Assembly (NCBI RefSeq): GCF_021018805.1
Contig: NC_086248.1
Span: 30,078,922 to 30,142,921 of the forward strand
From: Prinia subflava
Taxonomy: Eukaryota > Chordata > Aves > Passeriformes > Cisticolidae
Direction: 5' to 3'
DNA: 64,000 bases
Shown: piece by piece, positions 1 through 12,322 of the stretch
How the letters are laid out: every line of letters starts with the position of its first letter
Position numbering within the stretch: position 1 is the first letter of the stretch
Program-made: the position numbers and the translations under genes
Notes under the pieces: generated by a model
What the model saw: the letters and a program-made list of their open reading frames with translations, nothing else
What the model was told of the DNA's origin: nothing
The model's database searches: none

Positions 1-2383
1 GATATCTTGGCACATATGGAGCAGATACACTTGAATGTTGGAGTTAGAAGGACCAGTAATCATTATTTTACAGACCCTGTTTAGTGATGTTGAAAAATAT
101 TTATTCCGAATATGTACCTTATAGACGATCAGTGAAAGGTTTGGTTTCTATTTTATGTAAATCTGCAATGAGATTGTGTATTTTTGCTGCACCTTCCTTT
201 TATGTGTAAGACTTTGTAATACTTTTAGTAACTGTTCTGTGAAATCCTTACTTACTATGTATTTGTTCATTGTGCCCACAAACTGGATAGAATTAGACAG
301 TTCACCAGAAAAACCTTTTAATCTTCTAACAGTATTCCTAATGAAAATCCCGCTTTTCTTATGTTATCACAGTTAGAAAGAAGAAAAGGAAAAGGGAAAA
401 AAAAGAAGCAAAACTACAAAAATGACCACAGAAAATTGAAAATAGCTCCAGGCATACATAACCATTTTAGTTATAATCCAATTATTCTAGCTTTCCTGCT
501 CAGTCTTATTTTGGTAAATAAATATGTACATATATACAGAATAAATATGTAACTGCAAATCTTCTGAACTAAAGTTTAAATCATAGGAAAATTATAGGAG
601 ACAGGATTAGGATAATAAATCATCAGTTGTCTCAATTCTGTGTTACAACACTCTATTCCCTTCTACAGAAAATCTTATCTTGTAGTTTCCACAGCAATGA
701 GTGACTGAGGCCAGTATTGATCATACTACATTTTGATTTGGTGTTTGTTTTGAATGTGATGAAAACCTCTGTAATAGCAGGGAGAATTTTATCACAAAAT
801 TTGTACCATATGTAGAGACATAATAATGGATTTCAAAGTGGATAGAGGCAATAGGAGGAGTGTCATCAGTAAAATGACTTCTGGAGAGAAGGAAAACTTC
901 CATCTCAGATAAGCAGAAGTATTCCCATCCCTGGATCCCTCTCAGTTTTCCTGATACATGCAGACATGTGCCTTAAGAAAGCAAAATAATTCCTCCCTTT
1001 TGTTTTCTACCCCCTGGTCAGCAGATAGTGCTTCAGAAAGATGATCTATCTGTAGAAGCACACTTTTCTTCTCTTTAAGTGCCAACAGTGGCTTGCAACT
1101 ATTTTGCCACAGATGAGAGGGAAATTGATGCAGAGAAGGAGAGCTAAGAAGCTTAGAAGAATGGGCAGCATTTCTAGTTTGACATCACACCGATACCAGG
1201 TCAGTTTTCAAAATGAAAGCACTTTGCCGTATTTATGGTGCAAACCACAATGAGATTTTTCTATGCAAGAACCAAAGTTATTTGCTTTCCATCTTCTGTT
1301 GGTGAAGTTCAACAATCTAAAATGAAGCCATAGGCATGAATGTTTCAGAGACAGATAACATATCATGAAGCAGGGCTGAAAATCAAGTGTTGTCACAAGG
1401 TGAAAACAGAATGAAGAAAAATCTTTTTCACTTATGTGTGTCTCTGAAGTGGATACTTGGAGGGAATCTTGAAGTGTTTGTCTGCTTCCCTTAGGAAATA
1501 ACTTGCAACCTGAGCAAAAACACTATCTTATAACATAAGATAAAACCCAGAATTTCCTGCTAAGGTATGTTTTCTGTCATTTTCTGTAATTTGCCCTATA
1601 AAGAAGTGGCTTTATGTTCTTTTAAATTAAGTTCCAAATTCTCCATTTTAGATAAGGTAGTATCATCTAAGTGGGGAAATTGTCACTGAGCAGTAAAGTT
1701 GTGATAATCATGCATCCCACAGTATATCTGCACTCTTTTTGTGAGCGCACTGCAGCTAAAAGAACTCTTCTTCCTCCAGTTGATTGCCCCATGTCTCACC
1801 TTGCAGACTCAAGACAGCTTTCTCTCATGGCTGGATGACTGAAGTTAAGGTAAAGGTTTAGAAAAGGAAACCTCATCCATTACTCGATTGGTGGAGAATA
1901 TGATGGTTCACTGGAGGTATTCAGTGACTGTTAACAAGCACTCCTATGTTGTGCAGAAAATAAACTTGCTTGGGAAACATGGAAATTTAAGCAAAGCAAT
2001 GCTTAAAGTGAGCCTTCCAGGCTCAGAGCTACCTCATTTCAGAGTAGACACTGCCATTAAAAAAACCCCCACAAACTCCAAACAAAAATACCAATCAAAA
2101 ATCAAAACATTTACCCCCCCAGCCTGTTAATCTGTTCCTCATCTTCTCATTATTTTTTTAAATGCTGGTAGAACTATTTTTCTCTCCATCCTTGTAGTAA
2201 TTTGATGGTAAAATGAGAGATTTCCTATAGGTCTAGATAGGATGGACAGAAAAAGCAGATAAATAAGAAATAAAATATGCTGGAGGGCAAAGGCCTTTGG
2301 GGTAAGGTAAGTTTACTTGTTCTCTTTCCTTGAGAAAATCATTGCATCTTTGCATAATTCTGTTACATTTTTACAAGGGTTGT
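1..2383 (+). other. RIMS1 intron sequence (inferred), no gene seen
   Basis: AT-rich sequence with no recognisable coding exon, RNA gene or repeat family. Reading frames here are short and lack protein-like composition. It is placed in a RIMS1 intron because the first visible exon has an open acceptor at 28262. Confidence 0.6.
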
Positions 2384-2915
2384 TGTTGCAGCAGCCCTCT
2401 TGTTAGAGGGTAGAAACAAGCAAGAGGAGACACAGACTTCTTGTTTATCACAGCATGAAAAGGGCGCTGGTTTATTCCTTTTTACAGCATAGCCATACTG
2501 ACCCCAGCTATTCACTGACTCTGGCTGCAGCAAGCTCCTGCTGTTGGTTTCCCTTGCAGCCTCTGACTGCTGGTTATTTCCTGCTGAACTGTGACTGCAG
2601 GGATCAGTTTGCAGGCTCTAACTGCAGGTTCCACCAACAGGCTCTAACTGCAGACCCAGACTGACCTCAGAGCAGTGATTCTCAGTCCCCAGGATCCTCC
2701 TTCTTCACAATGCTCCATGATGATTCCTCTCCCAGCTAACCCTCTCCCTTTTATCACATTTATCTTTATTGCATATAGCTGTGACTCCTCAGGGGTGAGG
2801 CTGTATTGGGTAATTAACAGAGCCATTACTTATCAGGGACAGGGTCACCTGTATTCCCTTCTCCTACAGGTTATGACATTTTCATGCAGTGGTCAGGCTT
2901 TTTTTCCCCCTGACA
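2384..2915 (-). mobile_element. Solo LTR of an endogenous retrovirus (copy 1)
   Basis: Read on the minus strand, this roughly 530-bp element starts TGTCAGGGGG and ends CTGCTGCAACA, giving the TGT...ACA ends typical of LTRs. An AATAAA (plus-strand TTTATT at 2471-2476) sits about 90 bp before the 3' end, as expected for an R/U5 boundary. A second, much longer match to the same sequence occurs at 63521-64000 in the same orientation, which proves a dispersed repeat. No gag, pol or env coding flanks it, so it is a solo LTR. I see no clear target-site duplication (flanks gttgt and cttca differ). The ERV class is not determined. Confidence 0.75.
2612..2653. repeat. Two 16-bp direct repeats inside LTR copy 1
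   Basis: The motif CAGGCTCTAACTGCAG occurs at 2612-2627 and again at 2638-2653, a 26-bp period. Related CTGACTGC/CTGCAG motifs recur through the same LTR section. Such short duplications are common in the U5/R or U3 of LTR families. Confidence 0.85.
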
Positions 2916-3339
2916 CTTCATATTGATTGCTTGATTGATTGAATGATAAGGATGCATTTCTAAGCATGATTCTTTTACGTCATAACATGACTTTAATTTT
3001 CTTTATTATTGTAGTGAAAGAAATTGTGCTTATTTGATAAGAAATGCGTGCTAGACAGAAGTTTAAAATACTTATTTTATCTAGAATTCAGTAAATCATT
3101 TATTATTAGACTGGATAGAAAACATGGGAATCAGTAGAGAATACTGGATGTCTGGAAGAAACTGGCTAGGAGGGAGGCATCGACTGGTTTTATTAAAACA
3201 AGCCAGGGAATATCTGTTAGTTGAATTTTAAGACAAAACCTACAGGCAGATTTTGTTGATATTTTATTGAGAGCTAGTGTTTATGTTGCTAGAATATAAT
3301 GATGAAACTGGTTTAGAAAGTATGTCAGTTCCTGGAAAT

Positions 3340-3441
3340 CTAGGGGAAGGACTCTTGGGGATGGTCCTGTGCTGGGCCATAAGTTAGACTCGGTGATCCT
3401 TGTGGGTTTCTTTCCAACTCAGCTTATTCTGTGATTCAGTG
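3340..3441 (+). mobile_element. CR1 LINE 3' tail fragment
   Basis: The stretch ggtcctgtgctgggccataa, followed by a gactcggtgatccttgtggg-like block and ttccaactcagcttattctg, has the order and wording of CR1 3' ends. It closes with the ATTCTGTGA-type terminal repeats (attctgtgattcagtga). It is 5'-truncated, as most CR1 copies are. Confidence 0.85.
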
Positions 3442-5823
3442 ATAGATGAATTTGAGGATAGAATAAGCTTTCTGAGTAGCACCCAGAAAAGCTGTGACAA
3501 TGCAGATTGCAAGTTCATTCCTTTCGGAATGAGTAATGAAAATTTTCAGATTGAAAAAAATGCAGAAGAGTGTTTGAATCTAAAGGACAGCAGTATCAGA
3601 AATTGCTATAATAACAAATAGGTATAAATTGGTTACAAATAACTTTTATATTTGTATCAAAATTGCAATAAAGTTTCTAACAGAACAGAGAGAAATGTAT
3701 CTTAAACCTCTCAGAGCATTTAGCACAATAGGGAAAGAGTCTTTTTTTCTTGTTTGTTTCTTACTGAACATTTACTTATCTTTTACTGTTTTCATAGGAT
3801 TTCTTTTCTGATGTTACTTTTTTGTATTGCCATCTCTTGTTCGTCCAAGTGGAATGCTACAAGATACAAGATTTTCTAATGGCAGATTCAGAAAATTAGC
3901 TTTGAATTCAGAATTAACGTGAGTCTTATAGCTATACAGTTACCTCACAGGTTTAACCTGTTCTGCTGTAATTCATATGTTCTCTGTTTTTTCAGAGGAG
4001 CATTTCCAATATTTGCTTGTGTTGGGCATTGATCTCTGCAAGAATGCTTCATATTTACACATGAGCTTCCTTACCTACAGATATGTGTTTTGTTATCTTA
4101 AGTCTGTTTGAAAATCTTTCCTTAACTTTACACTGTGTGTACTTGGAAAGTAAGTTTCAGCTGCCTAGCAGAAGTGTGGTGGTCTGTCCTGCAGGTCCCT
4201 TATTAGCCTTGCTTGTCTGTTCAGTATCATCTCTGTGAGAGTCTTCCCTATCTGGGCTAGTTTTTTTGCCAGAACAGGCCCTTAGAGCTTGCTCTGCATA
4301 GTTGTGATGATCTATGAGGATAATGGCTCTGTTGCACAAAAAGAAGAATGTAGGGAGATTGACATTTAGAAGGATTTCTCTTTTCACCCAATCTAAAAAA
4401 GTCTGTAGTGAGGCAGCGGGGATGGTCATGGTGCCTTAGGGATGGGGACAGGATCTGGGCTCTGCACCTGACATCCACCAGGAAAGAGCAACACAGGTCC
4501 CAGCAAAAACTCTAAGCTGCTCCTACACCCACATGTTTCTGCAGCAAGGGGTGGGGAAGAGGGGGATGGTGAAGATGAAGAATATTGAAAAAAAAATAAA
4601 AATACCTGATTATTTTCATAAGAGGAACTCTTTGTTCTCTAATGATACTCAATTCTTTGAAACTCTTGAGTGAATGTAAGCATGTTCTCTTTTATTTACT
4701 GTTGCCGTCTTGCTGAGGAATTTGCTACCCTTAATAGAAACACAGTTCAGTTCCAGTTACTCATCTTCCAAAAGATTTCCTAATAAGGGCTAGTATTTTC
4801 AAAGTCTCACTGCTCTGTTGAGTTAGTGTTACATGTGGCTCTTTTCCTTTTTCCTGAAATTCAAATTGTGACTTTTTTCTCCTGTTATGCAGTTGCTTGA
4901 CTTGTACTAAAAATATTGCTCTGCTTTTGTGTTTGCAAAATTTTAAATAGATTTTTAAATAGAGATATAACTGCAGCAATAACTGTTGTTAGGGCTATTT
5001 CCAATATGTAAGTAGCGTGGGGTTTAGGAAAATTTATAGCTTTCTGAAAGTATAATCTTGATTATGCCTTAACTATGTCATGCATCTCTTGTATAAATTC
5101 AAAATATGTCAAATGTATTTAATGTGGAGCTATGTTTATGTTGTATTTTCTTATGAAAGGTTTTAGAAAAAGGCCTACTTATAGTTCTGACTATATTTAA
5201 CTGAGCACTGTTTAAAGAAGATTTTTATTTGCTTTCTTATCTGATTCACACTGTGTTCACAAGTTCTACTTTGTGAAAGCATAAACGCAGAGTTGAAATA
5301 ATACCAAAATTATGACAGAAAAAGGAAATAGAGTAGTGCCAAAGGACTACCAAGAGGGAAAAAATTGTACTATCTTCACATTAAAATTTCGATGTAAATG
5401 CCTCTCTTTAAGAGAATGTCATTCTAAAACTTGTATTTTATTACTTTTCATACACTTCTTGCTGGATTAGATCCACAGATTGTGTTCTGGATCTTGTAGA
5501 AAGTTTTAGAGTACCTCCAGTCACCCAGAGGAAGAATGCTTTTCCTCTGTGGCACAGGAATTCATTCCTTTCTCATGGAAGAATAAAGCCCTCTTTGTTT
5601 AGAGTCAGATGATTGAACTTAATTTTGATAGACCTGATTTTTTTTTTTCATTTCAGAAGCAGTCCTTTTCTTATCTAACATAAACCTTTTTTTTTTTTTA
5701 ATTGAGATAGCCTGTTCAACACAGTATTTCACATACAGGTAGCATATCTCTAAATCCAGTAGGGCCAAGAAATTATGTAGTTTGGTATATTTTAGAAAAT
5801 AAAACTGACTGTAAAAAATCTTG

Positions 5824-5919
5824 AAGGTTTTTTTATTTTAGATTGCTGGTTTTTGGTGGTTTTTTGTTGTTTGTAGGTTTTTTGGGGAGGGGGTTGTGGG
5901 TTTTTTGGGGGGGTGTTTA
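5824..5919 (+). repeat. G/T-rich low-complexity tract with G-quadruplex motif
   Basis: Alternating T and G runs. Four G runs (5884-5887, 5889-5893, 5898-5900, 5907-5913) are separated by loops of 1, 4 and 6 bases, which satisfies the canonical G3+N1-7 pattern. It sits on the sense strand of the inferred RIMS1 intron, so it could form in RNA as well as DNA. Confidence 0.8.
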
Positions 5920-6211
5920 ATTTATAGAACATTTTTAAAAATCATACTTTTGTTGATTGGTGGGCTGAGTTTAAAAAAGGGTTCATATAATAAATCTAAA
6001 GAAGCTGCAGATTTAGAGACATTATTTCAGTCTTATTAGGACTTTTACATGTGAATGGGAAGTTAAGCTTTAAGAGTTTTTTCAGTCAATTTTTTTGGCT
6101 AGGAATAGAACTATTAGCAACAGAATTCAAATAAAAAGCAATAAACCTAGCCCACAACAAAAACCTGTTGTTTTTAAGAGATTTTCAAGGAGAATATTAT
6201 AATTATAATCA

Positions 6212-6241
6212 TAATACTAATAATACTAATACTAATACTGA
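6212..6241. repeat. Imperfect (ACTAAT)n microsatellite
   Basis: The run ataatactaataatactaat continues with further actaat units and then ends at ctgataaag. It is short and imperfect. Confidence 0.75.
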
Positions 6242-9200
6242 TAAAGCTTGCTGCTTTTACAGCAGCTGATTGTGTCAGTATATTTATAAAAAAAGCTATA
6301 TACATATATAAGATAACTATATGTCTGCCATACAGCTAATGGCCCTTAGATACTCTGAATTCTGTATCATAAGTAATGAAATATGAAGAACTTAGTACAG
6401 TTATGGAAAATTATTCATATAAATTTTAAAAATCTATAATTTTTTTGCAAGTTATTAAGGTAGATGAAAAATTATTTCTAATCTAAAAGTTTATGATTTG
6501 ATCTCGAAAGAACAAAATTTAGCTTGAGTATTTCCTAAAATATAAATAAATAAATATGAATGACATTTTAAAATAAAAAGCTAACAGTGTCAGAGCAGGT
6601 ATCAGTTCAAAAAACATTTCAGTGTTGCTGAATCTTGTTTTTTCCTTAAAAAATTTCAGCTGAACTTTCACCCAGCTTTGCAGAACCCTCTAGGTACACA
6701 GTCTCTCCAGCAGGAAATTTGCATATGGATGGGAAAGAGGTGAGCACACCTGAGGCACACTCTTCAAAGCAACTCCCTTCTGCAGTACTTTTCAGACATC
6801 AAGCAGGGAGGTTGGGTTCAGCTGGCTGAGTCCCAGGTAGCAGCAGCATTGCAGGACACGAGTGGACAGATGATGAACAAGGACAGGCACTGGCCTTGGT
6901 CCCACATGCATCAGTCAGGCAGTGCTTCTGCTCCCCGGGGCTGTTGGCCAGCCCAGTGTTGACTTTGTTTCCAAGAAGAGAAGGAGCAGCAGTTTAATGT
7001 AAACTGTGTGACAAAGGAATTAGATCTCTGATTGTATAACTTTTATTACCCAGAGTACTCTTCATACTTTAGATGGCATATAAATTAAATTAACATAAGT
7101 AATAACCACTTTGACAAGTCTTAAAATAGAACAAAGAGAGAAGAGATGAAAACAAGCACCTCATATTACTTGCTAGTCCAAATTTGATTCCTAACAACCA
7201 GTCTGACACACAGAGAAAAGGGAAAACAGGGATTGAGGTGCCCAGTTAATTTCTTCTTCAGTGCAAAGCTTGGCTCTTCAGTGGCGTGTGCTCGCACTTC
7301 ATGCGTGAATGTGGCTGATGAGCAGGGGCTTGTATCCCCTGGAAAAGTCTGCTCCCTGTGCGTGTGAATGGCTTTCACCAAAACATACCACAAGGGATTG
7401 CTTTCTCAGCAAATCAGACACTAGTGAGAATTTTACAGGTTCATATTTCCTTTTATATCCTTTTATTTTTATGCTGTCTCTTCCTTTGTACATGTACTGG
7501 TATTTAAAGTATTTAAACTAAATTTGAGTGGTTTTTGGCCACTCCATTTGACTAGCCAGTTTATTGCATGTTAAATTTTCTTCAAATTGGCAAGAAAAGA
7601 CAAAGAAAAAGAACAATCCTAGAAAGTCGGAGATGATGTGATCTCTCAGTCACTGGCATGTTGTCAAAGTACAAATATTTTGTTTTCAACTGTGGCATAT
7701 TTTTACAATTTTTGTTAGGCTTTTGAATGTTCTGCCAGCTTTTCTTTATTTTGATAAACAAATTTTAGAAGTGATTTCCATATAGCTTCCAAAAGGAGTC
7801 CAATAGTGAGAAGTGATGTTTGTTTATATCTATATTGATTTCTATGGTGGTGTTAGGTGTTAAGTATGTCCATTGTTTGGTATAACTTACTCAGGGTATG
7901 GCATAAAAATACTGTGCAATGCTGAAGTTGAATTGCTGTTTCCTTTTGTACAAACCTCGATATAGTTACTTAGACCTCAGTAACAGTACGTGTGCCCTCT
8001 ATGTATCCTCAGGTCTGGCTCAGCTTGCTTCAATTTACTGAAATTGAACAATTAGTCTGATTTTCAGACTGGTGTTTATGAATATTTAACTGCAGTGACA
8101 TAGAATTAAGACATTTAAAGGGCTAACAGATTAAACTACAGTATTTCTTCAATGAACTGTTGTGATTTTTTCCTCAAAGTTACCTTGAGAATTGCTTTGA
8201 AATTACTTAATATTTATAGGCATGCTTGATGCTCACAGACAGACACCCACATATAGTTTACTTCATTTACCCATACAGCCATTTTTCATACTGCAAAAAT
8301 TCAGATTCTGGTGTCTAATCACTTCAAAAGGTTTGCTTTACCAGGAATCTTAGAAATGAGATGTTTTAATTCTCAGAAGCTCTAGATGTCTGACTGTCCT
8401 AAAAGAAATTCTCTGTGTGATGAAAGCTTGACTCTGCTTCAGGTTGAGCCTGGTCGGTGCTAAGCCCAGAGGAGGCAGTTGTCTTTCTGCTTTAATTCTA
8501 TCATCTGTGAAGCACAGAAGTTTCATGGTTAGATAAGATAGGGTGGTTGCCCAAAACAGTTCCTGCCTTTGAAGCTTGGGTTAACTTTGATTTTATGTGG
8601 TGGTTGGAAAATATCAGTGTGAAATACTACTGAAAGGCTTGGCGGGAGGAGGTGGTGGTGTGTTAATGGTAAATTTTGTGTCTTTGGGAAAAGAATCAGT
8701 GTCTTGGGAATCTATTTATTTGTGATGACTTCTCTGGTTTCAGAACAGAACTTGTCAGATTGACAAGTTATCTTAACACAGGTGTGTGCAAATGGATTTC
8801 CTGTATACAAAGCAGGTTAAAATAGCCAAAAGCTCTTCCAGGCAGGAATATCAGGGTTGCTATTTTGATTACTTTTGCTTTTGCATGGCTTTTGGTGGTT
8901 TTATTTATAGTTCTACCATTTGATTAGATTTGATGGTGTGAAGTGTTCTCTCTCAGAGCATGGCCAGACTTAAACACTGAATTAATTAGGGATATATGTG
9001 ACCTAGGATTTATGTATAAAAGTCAGTAAGTTTGACCCATTACTCAGTCTTTAAAAGTTATTCTACTAATGATCTTCTGTCTGAACAGCTCTTTTCTGGA
9101 GTTCATGGCCAGGGCAGGGTGAGGGGATCTCTTTGACAAGGCTCATCTGCTTTCTTCAGTCTGGACTCCAAACATTACCTAGAAAGATGTTCAAGGGGCA

Positions 9201-11231
9201 TAGGAAAAAAACCTCCAGGTTTTATACATGGTAGGGTTGGTTTGCTTTTTTGCACAATGAAAGTTCTCCATTGAAGTAGTATTTGTTGCTGGGAAAGGAA
9301 TAATTTACCAGGAAAATGTTTTGAGGGAATCAGTTGTCTTTAACTTAGAAGCACACCATGTTAGGGACCAGGTTCTTCTGCCTCAGTAGAGATACTCCAC
9401 TGTGAAGGGGTCACTTCAGAAAGGTCACACACAGGATCCAATCTGGTAACCAAACCCTGTCTCAGTAATGGTCCTTGTGAGGCACAACCACACAAAGAGC
9501 TAGGTTTGAAAGAACTGAGTTGCATATATATTGTGCTTACTTTTCCTTGGCTGTTGAAAACTTCATAGCTCTGGCTACATATCACAGCAAGAGAGCTATC
9601 ATCTCTAGTTCATGTTGGAACACGCAACTTTATTATATTTATGCAGGGATTATAGTCACAGCTCAGGAGATAGCCATTAAGAGTTGAACCTTTGTCACTG
9701 ACTGCGGAATCCAGGTGAAAAAGAGACTGAGAAGGTGGCATAGAAACTGCAATGAGTTTGACTAGCAGTTTACAGTTTTCTTTAACACTATTTACATACT
9801 TGCAAATACAGTTTTATTTATTCTTGCACAAGAAGTATTTTTATGCTCCATGCCTGCATATAGGCCTTTACCCTATACTCTGCTTCATAGAGATAGCTAT
9901 GTTTATAGCCAGCTTGGGAACAATGTCAAGAAATTTAATGAGATCCCTTTCAGCCAAGGTTCACACTCTCCCAGTCTGCCTCACAGTAGCTTCTGGTCCT
10001 AAATCAAAAAAATTTGCTTATGGCCAAAATCCCAAGAGAGTGACTTTTCCCAGTAATCACCTTTAGATTGTAGCAGGCTACCACAATGCCATTTAAAGTT
10101 TACTTTAACTGATTTGGGCTAGGGGACACTCTGTAAAGGGAAAAAAGCCCCTCTCCAATCCTAGTCTTTGTGGTCCAGAGACAAATCTTTCTGTGCAAAT
10201 GCTGGTGACTGAATATTTGCCATTATGAATTGTTCCATTTTTAATTTAAAAAATAAAAACTCCAAGGTTGCATCTAGAAAGACTTGAGCACAAATCTTCC
10301 AGCCAGTAATTCCCACTGCTTAGCTCTTCAAGGAATCCAATGAGTCCATGTCTCTCAGACTGTATTTTTCTCAATAGATCTACATGGTATAGCTGTACTT
10401 CAGCAGCTGGAGAGGTATTGTGGAATATAGAACACGAACCCTGTCCTTGACAGCTAGAAAGGCACCATTTTACAAAGAAGTTGACAAAGAGCTGTAATCA
10501 GAAAGGGTGGGAGTAGTTCAAGCAATAGGATGTCCACAACATAGCTGTCAGTTCATCACTTCAGGCTTTCTTTCTATCCATTGCGTAACCATCCTCAAGT
10601 AAATGTCTGAAATAGTAAAAACCAAGTGTCCCCTGAAATGTCTGGTTTTCTGTGTATGTTCTAAAAGGATTCTGGTATGACTAGCTCCAGTGCAACATCT
10701 ATAGACACTTTAAATTTAGTGAGCTGAGTCCCACTTGGCCTGTGCCCTCTTTATTTCTGTTCCCAGCTCTTTCTTTGGTCCCCCTCAGAAACAAGGGCTT
10801 TCAGCTGCCCCAGTTCTTCCTATCCTGTAGCTGAATCCTGCAAGGTTTTCTGTTGCCCATCTTGCATGGAAGAGAGGCACGGGGCAGATATGCCTGGATG
10901 GAGGAGGTCTTAAAAAATAACCACCTTTGGGCTACACAAAGTAGCCACTTTCTTGTTCTTGCAGCTCTACATGCAATAAGCAAACTGTGCCAGAGCTTGA
11001 ACCTGATATTGCTGGGTGATAGCTAAATTCAAATTACAAATGCGAGTGCCTTTAGCACACTTATTTTCCATAGATACAACTGATTCTATTTTTGTAACCC
11101 TTGCTGAGATTCTGTAACTCTCTACCTCATAAGTGATTTCTCTCATTGGATGTACTGATTGCTCAGCATCCATAAGATGTAAAGTCAGTTTTCTAAGACT
11201 CTGTGTGAATGCTAATCAAGAGGCACAGTTA

Positions 11232-11247
11232 TGTGTGTGTGTGTGTT
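11232..11247. repeat. (GT)8 microsatellite
   Basis: Eight uninterrupted GT units, flanked by ttat and ttcat. Confidence 0.85.
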
Positions 11248-12002
11248 TCATATTTTTGTGTAAATTGTTTGCATGAAAGGAACCATTAATATGTTTATGT
11301 TAAAGAAAGTGAGGTTGGCAGCCTCGGAAGTAGTGCCGTGAAAAATCTTTAAGAAGTTCATTTGTTAATTGTTTTAAATTTGATCAAATGTCTAGTGATC
11401 TCCTTAAATATCCTACTTTTTTCTGACAAGCAAATGTCATCATTAAAACTAATACTATGTAATTGCTATGAATCTTTCCAGTCAAAACAAAAACTGAATA
11501 ACTGTGTAGATGGAAATGACACTGTGAATTGTAAATTTATTGTAACTTGAATTAGTTGTACTCTCAGCACTTGATACAAGCCTTTCATTAATGAAAATTA
11601 CTTTTTTCTAGGATACGGTACTGCCAGTTTTTGCATGCTGAGAATATAATAATGCTCTTAATTTTCAAAGGGCAATTGGGGAGTGCAACAAGCTGCAATG
11701 TGCTGTCACTCACCCAGTGCCACCCTGTGCCTGGTGCTGGTACACTGAGCAGTAAATATGTGATCTTAGTCTTACCTGGGGGTTGTGTGCCAATACTTTT
11801 GTCAATACTGTGCTTTCTTAGTATTGTTTAAATATTACTTTTTGCTTATAGTTGCAAATAATCTGTTGCTAAAAGAGAAAAAATTATTTGGACAGCATGA
11901 AGTTTAGTTGAGTTAGAATCTAGTGAGGAAGAGAAACAGGAAGGCAAATCAAATGTCCAGCTGGCTCAGTGGTTGATCCCATAGGGGAGGCTGAATGATG
12001 AT

Positions 12003-12322
12003 AGGAGGAGACTGAGAGGGAATCTCATCAATGCACATGAATATCTCAAAGATGGGTGTCGAGCAAGGAGTAATTGCTGTAAACAAAAACATAAAGAGGA
12101 GCACCTCAACATGGGGAAGAACTTGTTTACATTGAACAGAGCTGGGCAGAGCACTGAACAGGCTTCCCAGGGAGGTGGTGGAGTCTCCCTCTCTGGAGAC
12201 ATTCAAAACCCACCTGGAGGTGTTTCTGTGTAACCTGCTCTAGGTGACCCTGGCCAGGGGTGCTGGACCAGATGATCTCCAGAGGTACCTTCCAACCCCA
12301 GTCATTCTGTGACTCTGTGATG
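12003..12322 (+). mobile_element. CR1 LINE 3' end with internal deletion
   Basis: It begins with gactgagagggaatctcatc, continues with aatatctcaaagatgggtgt, then cacctcaacatggggaagaa, then ggcttcccagggaggtggtg. It ends with ctccagaggtaccttccaac and the terminal repeats attctgtgactctgtga. These blocks come in CR1 order, but the segment between the second and third blocks is shorter than expected, so part of the element is lost. It lies in the inferred RIMS1 intron in sense orientation. Confidence 0.92.

Larger units (their letters stand above)
3442..12002 (+). other. RIMS1 intron sequence (inferred), no gene seen
   Basis: Mostly AT-rich unique sequence. It contains T-runs near 5640 and 5688, the G/T-rich tract at 5824-5919, an AT-rich ACTAAT-like microsatellite near 6210-6240 and a GT microsatellite at 11232-11247. 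A minus-strand open stretch at 4157-4478 is open in two overlapping frames and somewhat GC-richer, and another GC-richer block lies at about 6655-6975. I recognise no protein in either. Confidence 0.6.

Noticed and set aside
2455..2926. Short open frames on both strands around 2.5-2.9 kb
   Set aside because: They lie inside the LTR and recur only because the LTR does.
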